NCBI GenBank assembly: GCA_001579985.1
Contig: LRSR01004644.1
Coordinates: 1-40,539, forward strand
DNA: 40,539 nt
Direction of reading: 5' to 3'
Source of the DNA: Hypsibius dujardini
Taxonomy: Eukaryota > Tardigrada > Eutardigrada > Parachela > Hypsibiidae
The number at the start of each line of letters is the position of its first letter. Positions within the stretch are counted from its first letter, which is position 1. The position numbers were made by a program, and so were the translations under genes. A model generated the notes under the pieces. The model saw only the letters and a list, made by a program, of their open reading frames with translations, was not told the DNA's origin and searched no databases. Shown piece by piece: positions 11,713-22,500 of this stretch.

Positions 11713-11726
11713 CACACACACACACA
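11713..11726. repeat. (CA)n microsatellite
   Basis: A short run of CA dinucleotides in intergenic DNA upstream of the KChIP-like gene. Confidence 0.8.
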
Positions 11727-12063
11727 TCGTGATGTGTACAAGTATTGCAATCTGTTGGAGGTATCGATCGAAATGGCGGGCTCTGACGGTGGAGGTGCAA
11801 TTTTCCAGCACGCTCTTCTCGTGTCACGTTAAATACTTTTCATGCGAGTTATGATGATGATGATGCGGGCACTATAATTCCGCCGCGGCATCAGAGTTCC
11901 CTTCTAGTTTTCCGGTGCTTGACGCTGCCATTGAACCTTGGAGTTTTCCATGACAAATGACAATTTCGGGCTGTCCTTTTTTTTCTGGATAAGTGTCGTC
12001 AAGTGTTTTTGATTTCAACCTCTTTTTTGTGTACATATTTTACAGCGAACCTTCTCGGAGAGG

Positions 12064-15000
12064 ATGAACGGGATACGAGATGTCTTTAATCGCGCGCTGA
12101 GGACCAGACGAAGTAAGTGGCACACCCTTGATTACAATCGTCATCGTCTCTAGTGCTAATTGAGGCTTTACAAATATTCAGCACTACGCAGAAGGGCATG
12201 TGATGTCTAACAATTGACTGCGATATTTATTAGTATTCAGTTTAAGTATATTGATCATTAAGTCGCGCGAAGAGAGGAGAAATCGAATTCTTAAACACGC
12301 GTATATCTCCTAAATGCTAAGGACACATATTCCTGTTAAAGTAAAACAGCCTTCCATGTCCCCTGGAACATATAGTTTTTCTACGTTTCAATGTTTTCAT
12401 TTGCAATGTGGAATTTTCTAATTTTCTCGCAGTACACGAAAATTTATCCTAACAAGTGATAGGAAATGCGCTTTCATGGAACACCTGATAAAATCACTTT
12501 TTCAGACACGATATACGGGTACGTAAAAAAAAACTTTAAATTGATTTATGCCAGCCCATCATCATAAAACAATTCAAACTAATAAATGCTTCACTTGCCA
12601 CAATTTGCAAAGGGGGAACACAGAATGCCTCCGCTTTATTTTTTAAAAATTAGAATAATGAATTATGAAAGATACCGTATCATGCTGGTGTGGCATCAAA
12701 TTTTCCTTAGCGGAAATTTGAAATCGGAAAACATTGCAAGATTCCCTTTCCCTGATTTAGACTGCAAAGATCTCCATTTCTGAAAAAAATTGATTTCGCA
12801 ATCTTTTTTACTGCCCTACTCCAATTCACTTTGTAAGGGCGTGGCATTAACAGAATAGTTTTTTGGTGTCGGGCGGCGGAGTCACGGGTTATTTCTGAAA
12901 TTTCACTCTCAAGTTTTCGGTCAGAATCGAGAATGGCTTATAGGCCTTAAACCAGGATGCCGAAATGAAAATGTTCTTATGCCAATCGATTTCAAATTGA
13001 ATTCAGTACGGGATACTGCCTAATTTTGTGAAGTTAAACTTTCTCAATGATCCAATTTTCAATCTACACCTGTAAAAAAAAGGTTGTAAATCAGCATTAG
13101 TATTTCATTAATTTAAAAAATACAGGGGATGCATTCTATATTCCCCGTCCGAAACTTGCCCCAAGTCAGATCAAGATAAAATATACAAATAAAACTACGT
13201 ATCACCGAATCATGAACACGATTATTTATTTGTTAATTTTACCTCGGCTGAATATAGGCTCGGCTTATTTCTTTGTGGAAAGCAGTGAAAGTGCGGTCCC
13301 AGAATCCGGTAGCACCGTCAGCGATCAACACGAGCTGATCCGGGTGGATAGGAGACCGGTCGTCGCGGTGGTGGCACGGCCTGCGCTCGTGCGCTCCAGC
13401 ACCCAGCTGGTCCTCTCGGATCTCCACGCGGACAGCAAGTTCTCCCAGAGGGAGGTGAACGAGTTGTATCGCGAATTCAAACACGAATGTCCAGCTGGGT
13501 ACATCACAAAAGATCGGTTTCTGCTGATGTTCCAGAAATTCTTTCCTACGGGAGGTAAAACACACACCCTGTAGTCTCTTCTGATTGTAAATACTGAAAT
13601 TGTCAGTTGTTTAGTTTGTCTTATTAGTAAATAAACACTTACGGAAGACGATTTTCACAGGGGGAGACCCAGAGTGTCTCCGCTTAATATTTTTTAATAG
13701 GGGTATAATTATGATGATTTTCAGAATAATCTTATCAGTCAGGATGCAAAACCTTTTTTCGGCAGAATTCCAAATTTGGGAAAACACTGGAAGATTCTAC
13801 TTTCCTTGATTTAAAAACTTCACTTTTGCAGAATAATTTAATTTAACAAATTTTGTTACTATCCCTCTCAAAAATCAGTTTTCTTATCGTTTGGCGCTAG
13901 CAGAATCTTTCTTGAATGTTAGGGGGCGGAGCTATGCGTCATTTCTGGAATATCACTCGTACGTTTACGGTCGGGCTCGACAATGACTGTAGCTCCGCCC
14001 CCTGACGCCCAAAAAAGATTCTGCTTATCCAAACAATTTCAAATTGAATCTTGAGAAAGGCAGTGTCAAAATTCTCAAAATGTAACCATTTCACAGAATT
14101 GAAGTTTTTACAGTCAAAATCAGGGTAAATGGAATCTTCCAGTGTTTTCCCAACTTTAAAATTCTGCCAAAAAAGCCTTACATCCTGACCGATGAACGTA
14201 ATTTTGAAAACCGTTATAATTATAGCTCTGTTAACAAAATATATAGCGGAGACAATATGGGTTCTCCCTCCGAAAATTGTCCCAAGTTTGTTTCAATTTC
14301 AGTCAAAATTAGTTGTCTAACGTTTGTATCCTTGCACGAATTTTAAGTAACTAAAACATTTAGATGTAGTTTGTTTTCGAGGATCAATAAAGAAAAAACT
14401 TGAATATTTTATTACTAAACTTCTATTTAGGTGTTAAGTTATTTATCAGTTTGGTCTAAATGAGCTTTGCCATTTTCAACAGTTAGTGCTAGAAAGAGTT
14501 ATCCGATCGAGCCATTTCGATGTCAAACATTTGTTACGGTTACTTGCTGAAGTCGGTTCGATAGATCGATTCGATGCAATTGAGTCGTTTGTTGACCTAT
14601 CCAATTCAATCCACTCCAAAATATAATTTAAAATCGACTAGGACGAAATTACTGAAGGGAACGAGGAGCAGGACAACAACCGCCGACATCAATATGCAAT
14701 TAGAGTAAAAATTGATTTGACTAATATTTTCAAGAAAAAAAATTGAACATTTTCTGGGATCAATAATTTTACAAAAGGAATCACGGCAACGCGACTCAAC
14801 CTTGTGTACATGATATTTGGGCTCGCTAGGGACACGATTAAAAAAAGTAGATCCTTGAATCGTCTGGGGAAAAACCACTCCTGTGAAAACGAGGTTTTTT
14901 TAATCCAGCTAATCCAGCCTTGTGCCACAAGATGGAATTTTTTTAGAAAATTTCTTGCGGGTCGTTTGGCTGAAAACAGTGATTATGCTCATTTTCATAT

Positions 15001-16365
15001 ACCAAGGGTTGAAATTCCTTTACTAAACATTCTTGCGGTAGTATATTTACGTACATCGTACGTAATTTTGTAGGCTCCGACCGATATGCTGGCTATGTCT
15101 TTGACACTTTTGAGCGGGATGCCCACGGACGCGTTCCATTCCGCTCGTTCCTCCTGGGCATGTCGGTGTTGTCCCGCGGCAACACCGACGAGAAGCTTCG
15201 CTGGATTTTTGACCTCTACGACATCGACAAAAACGGTTATGTCACGCAGGTACTGCAACCGTCATGAGCTTTGTGCACTGGGGGAGAATAGGGCGGGGCG
15301 GAGGGGGGCAGGGGTCATAATTCCCCGTAGGGATTAATGAGATACCGGAACATAGGTTTTGACGACGCTTACTTCTCCTATGGCCACCAGGAAGAAATGA
15401 CGGAAATCGTGTCGGCGGTGTATGAGATGCGGAACGACCAAGATGCGCCTTCGACACCCGGCGGAAACAGCGAGGCTGTGATACGTCACGCTAAGAGCGT
15501 CTTTCAGGCATGTGGCAGTTACAGTTTCCGGGTTGAGCGGTTGTGTTTGTCAATTGTATGTCTTTGTTCAGAAAATGGACGTCAATAACGACGGGGTGGT
15601 TTCCTGTGAAGAATTCATTGCTGCCTGTCATTCGGTAAGTGTTGACGAAACCGAAGCCAGTTAAACCATTACATACGATGGCAATAATAGAGACAGTGCA
15701 GCCGTCAATAAATTACGTAATAAAAGTCTGTCAAAAAGGGCATCAAAAAAAGTATCAGCGAGCTAGCGAAATGTTAAGCCGTGCTCGTCTAAACCAATTC
15801 TTGTGATTGGTCTATTTGCATTTTCCGATTGTCAACATCTCGGCTGCCTTACCGCTCAGCCAAATGCAATCAGCAAATTTCCAAAATTCACCGATCGATT
15901 TCTCTTGGCAGCTTCAGGACTTTGTTTGAACTCGTTCATCGGAACATTTTTTAATACATTTTGTTAATGATAATTAACTTTGACGTGCGCATTCTTTCTA
16001 ACAAATAAACATGCACAAAATTAAACTAGAACTAAACCATACTGCCGTAAGCTGCCGTAAAGAGCGCCTAAGGGTACATATTAGCTGAAACTGTTTTTAC
16101 TGTACATCTTTGCGAGTTTATCAATTAATTAAATTAAAGATAACCTTCTCAGAGCCTAAAATATTCAATTAAACAATGCAAAAAAAGTTATTTTTTCTCC
16201 ACTTTTCCATTTAGTCTACTTAGTTTTTCAGTTGCATCATTCGCCCATCTTTCTTTATTTACTCGTTTTTACGGATATATTGATGCTTAGGATGCGGCCA
16301 TTCGGGACTCAATCGGAACGCTTAACGGTGGAGTACGTGCAAAGCGGTCGCAAATCGAAGGATGA
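12064..16365 (+). CDS. KChIP-like neuronal calcium sensor (four EF-hands)
   Basis: Exons 12064-12112 (part of an exon beginning at 12046), 13258-13554, 15074-15249, 15391-15507, 15572-15634 and 16291-16365 join in frame to 258 residues, the KChIP size. The core LYREFKHECPAG ... FFPTGG is the degenerate first EF-hand of this family. EF3 (loop about 166-177, DIDKNGYVTQEE) and EF4 (about 216-227, DVNNDGVVSCEE) are canonical. The EF2 loop (about 129-140, ERDAHGRVPFRS) has Glu at position 1, His at 5 and Ser at 12, so it probably does not bind Ca2+. By family the protein would be a cytosolic Ca2+ sensor that modulates Kv4 channels. It lacks an N-terminal MG myristoylation motif. The exon at 12046 is open upstream of the ATG, so more 5' coding sequence is possible. 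The fourth intron (15508-15571) needs a GC donor. Introns 1 and 2 each contain a foldback MITE. Confidence 0.88.
12593..13166. mobile_element. Foldback MITE, 'GGGGGCGGAGCT' family, copy E (diverged)
   Basis: This copy is in KChIP intron 1. Both ends carry the family signatures (cacttgccacaattt ... ccgaaacttgccccaagt), and the central block reads gggcggcggagtcacgggttatttctgaaatttcactc. It has drifted well away from the other copies, so it is probably the oldest here. Confidence 0.7.
13637..14287. mobile_element. Foldback MITE, 'GGGGGCGGAGCT' family, copy B (best full-length copy)
   Basis: About 650 bp in KChIP intron 2. Two arms of nearly 300 bp pair along their length. They share tgtctccgct at the ends, ctggaagattc/gaatcttccag in the middle, and agggggcggagct / agctccgccccct at the tip. 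The loop of about 50 bases (tcatttctggaatatcactc...) is asymmetric and gives the element an orientation. No reading frame of note. Confidence 0.85.
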
Positions 16366-16486
16366 ATTTAGCCAACGCTGCGGACACGGTTGAGGCCCAT
16401 ATTACGTCATTTTCTTTTTAAGTGCTTCATTTTCTCCCAAATTAACGTTCAACGAATCAGGGAACTGCTTTATAATAACTGTATGG

Positions 16487-16492
16487 AATAAA
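16487..16492 (+). promoter_or_regulatory. Poly(A) signal of the KChIP-like gene
   Basis: AATAAA (in tatggaataaacag) lies about 120 bases after the stop codon, a usual distance. Confidence 0.6.
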
Positions 16493-17125
16493 CAGTTCCC
16501 ATGTTTTAGGGTGTCAGCCGTCTTTTTTAACCGTACTAGTTACTTGAAATTTCCGGCGTGAAGAATTAAGATTTTTGAAATCAACATACAGTATCCCTAC
16601 AGTACTTATGATATTTGTGGTATTATTGAACTATATCACCACAGCAAATTTACATCCAACCTTGGCCTCTGGATCCGACGACCCGTTACACCTTCAGTCC
16701 TGGGCCTAATTGATAAAAAAATGTTACTAGGACGGTGATGAATAATGTATATTTCCACGCGAGGGCATTTTTTATTGGAAAAAAACAGATGCCCGGACAC
16801 AAACTGCACATTGCGTAGTCAGCCAAGGAATCATGTCAAGGGCAAATTGTATTGCTAGAACGATTCCGGAGTCTCGCCTATTTCATTCCTATAGAAAGAT
16901 CATTTGTTCTTATCTCCGAATGAAGTAGATCGCAATCTGTTCATAACAAAAAAACATTCGAAAGGAGAAATGAAACGCGAAAATTGAGTTCGGATAACTT
17001 GGTGGACACTTGCAGTGTGCCGTTTAAGCATCCTGGAATAAACCCACAGCAAACGTCTTTTTCGAGCGCCAAAAATCTAACTTAATTTTTCTCACTTATC
17101 ACTTCTAATACTTCCAGCTAACTTA

Positions 17126-17885
17126 GGAGTCATTCAAGTGCCGAATTTAAAATCATTTGGAATTTTTTTCTGTTAAAAGCTATTGAAGTGATAAACATCA
17201 AAAGTTATTTCACCGCCATAAACAAGCGAATTAAGTTTTGGTGAAATTTCAGAGTTGGAAACGGTACCACTTCATTCACCGTTAGGTGCAATTGATTGAT
17301 TGCTTGATCTAAAGGCATCTGCTTTTCCTCTTGGTTGATTGTAGATTGACTGACCTTGTTCGACTTAAGAACTTGATTGATTCATTCATTATGACTGGAA
17401 CGAAAAGCTCCTGCCCAATTTCGAGTATTTAATCTATTCCTTTTTTCCAGCAAATATGTCGGGCATCAATCCATTGAATTTTGTTGATTTACTTATAACC
17501 GAATACAGCAATGCATTTTTTAACCGGAAACTAAAAGAAATTTTCTCAGCCGATCAATCAGTAGCGCAGCCAATGAAACGATTGCAGCTAGTCGACAGGA
17601 GCTCTTCTTTCCAGTCATAATGAATCAATCAATCAAGTTCTAAAGTTGAACGAGGTCAGTCAATCAACAATCAACCAAAAGGGAAAGCAGATGCTTTTAG
17701 ATTAAGCAATCAATTGAGTACACTTGCACCCAGCGGTAAATGCAGTGGGATCGTTTCCAACTTTGAAATTTCACCAAACATAAATTTGTCTCTCTATAGC
17801 GGTGAAATAATAGTTAATATCACTTCAATAGCTCTTAATAAAAAAACCATGTCCAAGTGATTCTAAATTTGGCACTGGAGTAACT
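17126..17885. mobile_element. Long foldback MITE (about 760 bp)
   Basis: Arms 17126-17410 and about 17605-17885 are inverted copies. Matching blocks include caagtgccgaatttaaaatc with gattctaaatttggcactgg, and agctattgaagtgat with atcacttcaatagct. Others are gaacttgattgattcattcat with atgaatcaatcaatcaagttc, and gcatctgctttt with its inverse. About 190 bases of unpaired sequence separate the arms. No target duplication is certain and there is no coding capacity. Confidence 0.75.
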
Positions 17886-19008
17886 TCCCAAGCAAGAATA
17901 ATGATTTACCATAGACAAATTTCGGACGTGGCCCCTAAACACCATTTTGGCTTAGGCAACAAGTTCTGTTCCCTTCTGCTTCCCCCGTTATACCCCTTTT
18001 TCATTTCCGCGCGCTGACCGAGGTCCCTCACAGTCATAACAAGTTACATAGTTTTGGAAAGTCCGTATTTTCTGATTGTGCGGGCAATGTCCAACATGTA
18101 GTGGTTGAATTGTTTTGCGGTAAGGCAACAACATAAAGGATTATAAAACAACCCATTTTCAACACATCAAGTTAGGGGACAACGGTGAGCGTAAAAAATT
18201 TGGGAATGGGCGAACACAAGCTGGGGGAAGGGGTGAACAACTTCTGGCTAATGCGACAAGTCCCTCTCCTCTCCTCCGTCCGTTTTGTCCCCAGTTGCAT
18301 TTACAAGTGTTGACCAAGGTTCATTTGAATTTATTGTGATAACTATAAGCCATGGTAGGAGAAATATCGAGATTACTGACAGATTCAATGGCTAGGCGAC
18401 TTGTAGCTTAAGCCCACCTCCTTTGACCAATCGGCGTATAACGCGACCGCCCTTCGCCCCCTCCCCAGTTGAAATTGGCCGGTCCGAAGGAGATACCGAT
18501 ATTCATTTCCTCTACCGCTGCTACTTGCATTTGTGTTCTACATTCTTCTTCTCCCGTGACGGAGCATAGCGAGGAAAGAACTTGTTGAATTGGATTACAG
18601 TTGTTTTTGGTGTGTGAAACAATTTAGTTGTTTACTCCTATATCCTGCTTTGCTACATGACCGGACGTAATTTAATATAGCCGCCGACAAAAAAAACCGA
18701 CACATCAGCTGATTAGAAGGCCCTCTCGTTGGCTCCTAGAGTTGACTGCCGTGTCTTTAGAATCTTTAGTAATCCCACCATGCAAGACAAAACAAACCGC
18801 ATCTCAGCGGAAACATAATCCGCTGAAAATTGTGTACAACCTACACACAGGCAAATGCTAATTTCTTCACAATACCGAGACTGTGTGTCACTCACATTAC
18901 TGCTACCAGGAAATGCGCAGTATAAACAACTTCCCTCACTTCACCGGTCAGTCCGCGGCCAGAGACAGGCTTCCGTGGGATGGTTCGCGGCAATACACTC
19001 AAAAAATA

Positions 19009-19024
19009 TACACACACACACACA
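19009..19024. repeat. (CA)n microsatellite
   Basis: A short CA run about 55 bp upstream of the otopetrin start codon, probably in its promoter or 5' UTR. Confidence 0.8.
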
Positions 19025-19077
19025 TACATATTATTTGGGTATAGTGAACTGATGTGTTCTCCTCACCGAATCGACTG

Positions 19078-19507
19078 ATGGACACCGACCGCCGAGGTGC
19101 AACGATGGATTTGCTCCGTCGCTTCGGAAGCGACGCGACCCTTTCGGTCAGTTCTCTCGTATTCACGCCAGACCATGGGCATTTTGAGGACAACGACCAG
19201 GAGGTGTCATTTGCCCCGCGCGACAGTGGGCACCATTTCCGGAGAGTGGAGAGCGGGGAGTTTGAGCAGGCGGTTATGTCAGAGCCTAAGATTCGTAGCA
19301 TCAAACCGTTTCTTAACAATCACAAGCGGTCCGCGAATAACAGCAGGATTGACTTGGTTTACGGCATTAAGGAGGGACCCAGGAAGGACAATTTCACAAT
19401 TGCGCAGTAAGTCGTACAGTCGAGCCATCCACATGGGGTTGTTTGTTGTTAACTGCGTCTGTATATTTTTGGGTGGAAATGATTGAGCAACTTTCTATTT
19501 GCCTGCC

Positions 19508-19555
<48 letters not shown>

Positions 19556-22500
19556 ATTTGTCTGTCAATATATGTTTGTCTGTTTTTCTGCTTTTCTTTT
19601 ACATGCCATTTTGTGTACGTGTAATGGATCCTTCTTTATAGAGGTGAAAATGAACAAGACTTAACCAACTACGGTCTATCCAACCCAAAAACGTTCCAAA
19701 TGGTTTCCAATCTGAACGCTTTGAGCAATCATCTGTCTTCGCGAAACAGCGAGCACCGAGTTCATTTTCCAGAGGACGGAAAGATGCACGGTTACACGCA
19801 AGTTTCAAAGCGTCCTTCTCTTGCTGTTGCTTCACCACTCCAAGCGACGCAATCAGCCCAGTCTATTCAGCCCGACGCATTAACCGGCGGTCTAATGACG
19901 CCACGGCGCGAGTCTTTTGAATTTCATAAGGAAAAGAAACAGCATCCCTCCTCGCCACACTCGGCATCCCATTTGATGTAAGTGTTCCCATTAGGAACTA
20001 AATTCAGCCATCGAAATGGTGTCATGTTTTTTAATTTTGATCCTTTATGGTAAGGATCAGAGCGGAAGTATCCAAACATATGAGTGTGCTATACTGCATG
20101 CTCATTACCATTACAAGCGCTAGCATCTCCATCTCCGCCACCTTAACCCACAACATGGATGCTACTATTTCCCGGGTAAGGGAATACTCTTCCCAAAAAT
20201 GATTAAAATTACAATAAATAGTAAAATAAGAAAACAATAGAATGTTAAACAATAAATTAACAAACAATTAAGTAATATATCGAAATTGTAAACATGAAGT
20301 AATAAACTGCGAAACTGATAATGCCGCAATAATAATAAAAGTATTATTAAAAAATTTATTTAAAATTACCATTAATGTCAAAATAAAATAAAAATAAAAT
20401 TGAAATAATATGAAAAAAATATTATATGGAAGTTATAACCATAAAATAATAAACCAAAAAACTGGTGAATAATAACGTGATAATGAATAAACTGTAATAA
20501 ATAGTATTAACAAAACGTAATAGAATGTAAAATAAAAACGAACAATCAGTTAGATAATATACTGATTTGACAATTACGGAACAAACTGAGAATCTGAAAA
20601 CATAATAACTTGATAACGATAAAAACAGTACCAAAAAGAAAAAATGTAAAATACAAGCTAACACACAATGAAAAACAGTTAAATTAGTAATGCGGAAATG
20701 ATAAAATATTAATAATAATGACCAGAAACAATCAAAGTGGCAATTTCAAGTGGCAGTAGTGGCATTTGTCATTTATCATACTATTATTTAGTGGTTCGAT
20801 TCGGGGATGTTGGCAATCGGGATTGCCTTTCTTGTGTTCGCCTTCCTGTACCTCTTTCGCAAACCAAAAGCCAACCCCAAAGCAGTCAAGCACATGCACA
20901 TCATCGGCAATCACCATTACGACCACCCGGAGGAGCATTCCATTCAGGATCGCTTCATAGAAAACGACGTGGACAGTGGCAGTTTCTACCTGAAAATGGG
21001 AGCCACAGCCTTTGCCGTGGGCTCCATGATCTACGCCTGCCTCGAGTTGGGCGTCTTCGTAGAGAACACGTCCTGCTTCTCTGGTGTTATGGGCCTTTAT
21101 CCGACGCTCTTTATTATCTACGTGCTGCTACAGCTATACTTCATCTTCAAAAACTCGCAGGTACATTTTGGCAACCCTTTAAATTTCTAGGTAGAAAGGT
21201 AAAAGAAAGACCCCACGCCCCTTAAATATACATATACTATTATATGTTTTGTTTTAAAAAAACCAGATCGCTTCTTTGGATAGACAAAGGAACGTTCAAT
21301 TTGCACATTTTAGATACGTCTAGTCCGACTTGCAAGAATGGATTACCAGTGTTATGGGCAGATCACAGCGAAAACAAATTCTGACTACTGTGTCCAACAT
21401 GATTTTAGAAAATAAAACGCGCGGCAAAGTGGACCCTAGCTGTCTATGAATAATTTAAAATTGGAAAATGACTGGAAGATTTCATTTCACAGCAATAAAA
21501 ATCATTTTTGAAATTTGTTTTCCTTTCAGTTTTGTCACATCCTTTCACTAAAAACTAAATTTTGAACCGCTTGGTAAAAGAAGAAATTTTGTTAGAAGTG
21601 AAGGCTGGAATTCACAGAAATATGTTGTATAAAGCATACCGTCGATGTATGGACGGTGAATTGTGATGGTTGGATTCTGTCAATGATTTTAGTCCCGCCC
21701 CCTCACTTCCAAAACACTTTTTCTGATGCCAGTCAGTTCTTAAGTAAGTTTTAAGTCAAGGAATGAAAATAAGGAAGGAAAATAAATAAAGCATTTTCCA
21801 AATTGCTCTTTATTGCTTCGAAAAAAATTTGCCAATCATCTCGCAGCGTCTTAAATTATTTCCAGCTAATAAGAGCATCTATTGCCGTGCGTTCTATTTT
21901 CTAAAATTATATTGAATACACAGTATTTAGGAAAAAAGTTTTAATATGATCTGCAAATGGGACTGGTTAGCATTGGTTTAGGCGAGCAAAATGTAAGACT
22001 TGAAGCTACAGCTGATTTTTTGTTCCTTTTATTGTTTCACTGAACAAATAATAACTTAAAACACCCAACCAAAATCTAGAGGCGAATAGGGCATCCAAAT
22101 AAACCGAATCTAATTTCAAAATTCGCATGCTTTAGTTCAAGATTACGGGCTGCCGCGCTCTGAGCCGCTTCGGACTAGCCCATCTGGTCGCCACGGACAT
22201 CTGTATCTGGATCCGCACGCTACTTGATGAAACCATCACCGAAGTAAAGGAATTGAAGCAGAAGCAGATCATTAAAGCTGGTGGGAACGCCAGCGGACCC
22301 TCTGACATCGCAGTCACAGAAGAGGAAGTTCAGAGCCAACTCGAAAAAGGTCACATCACCGACAACTTTGACGGCTTTCAGAACCATCAGCAGGGCTACC
22401 AAAGTCTTTGTATAGACGGGGTGTCCACCATGCACGAAATGCTGGAAACCTCCGCAGTCTTCCTTTACCCATGTATGACGCAAACAATATAATATAATAA

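Larger units (their letters stand above)
9317..12045. other. Intergenic region between AK8 and the KChIP-like gene
   Basis: No supported gene. It contains the AK8 3' flank with a small aataattaaaa repeat near 9480-9510, a terminal-inverted-repeat element at 10092-11046 and a CA microsatellite at 11713-11726. The part from about 11280 to 12045 is more GC-rich and could include the promoter or untranslated exons of the next gene, but I cannot define them. Confidence 0.6.
16366..19077. other. Intergenic region between the KChIP-like gene and otopetrin
   Basis: No supported gene. It holds the KChIP 3' UTR with a poly(A) signal at 16487, a long foldback at 17126-17885 and a CA microsatellite at 19009-19024 just before the otopetrin start. 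About 17900-18700 contains C-rich patches without reading frames of interest. Confidence 0.6.

Noticed and set aside
19054-19077. N-terminal extension of otopetrin upstream of 19078
   Set aside because: The codon at 19054 is GTG, not ATG; the first ATG in frame is 19078.
20422-20664. 80-codon minus-strand frame rich in Phe, Leu and Tyr
   Set aside because: Produced by the A-rich low-complexity intron; no conserved pattern.
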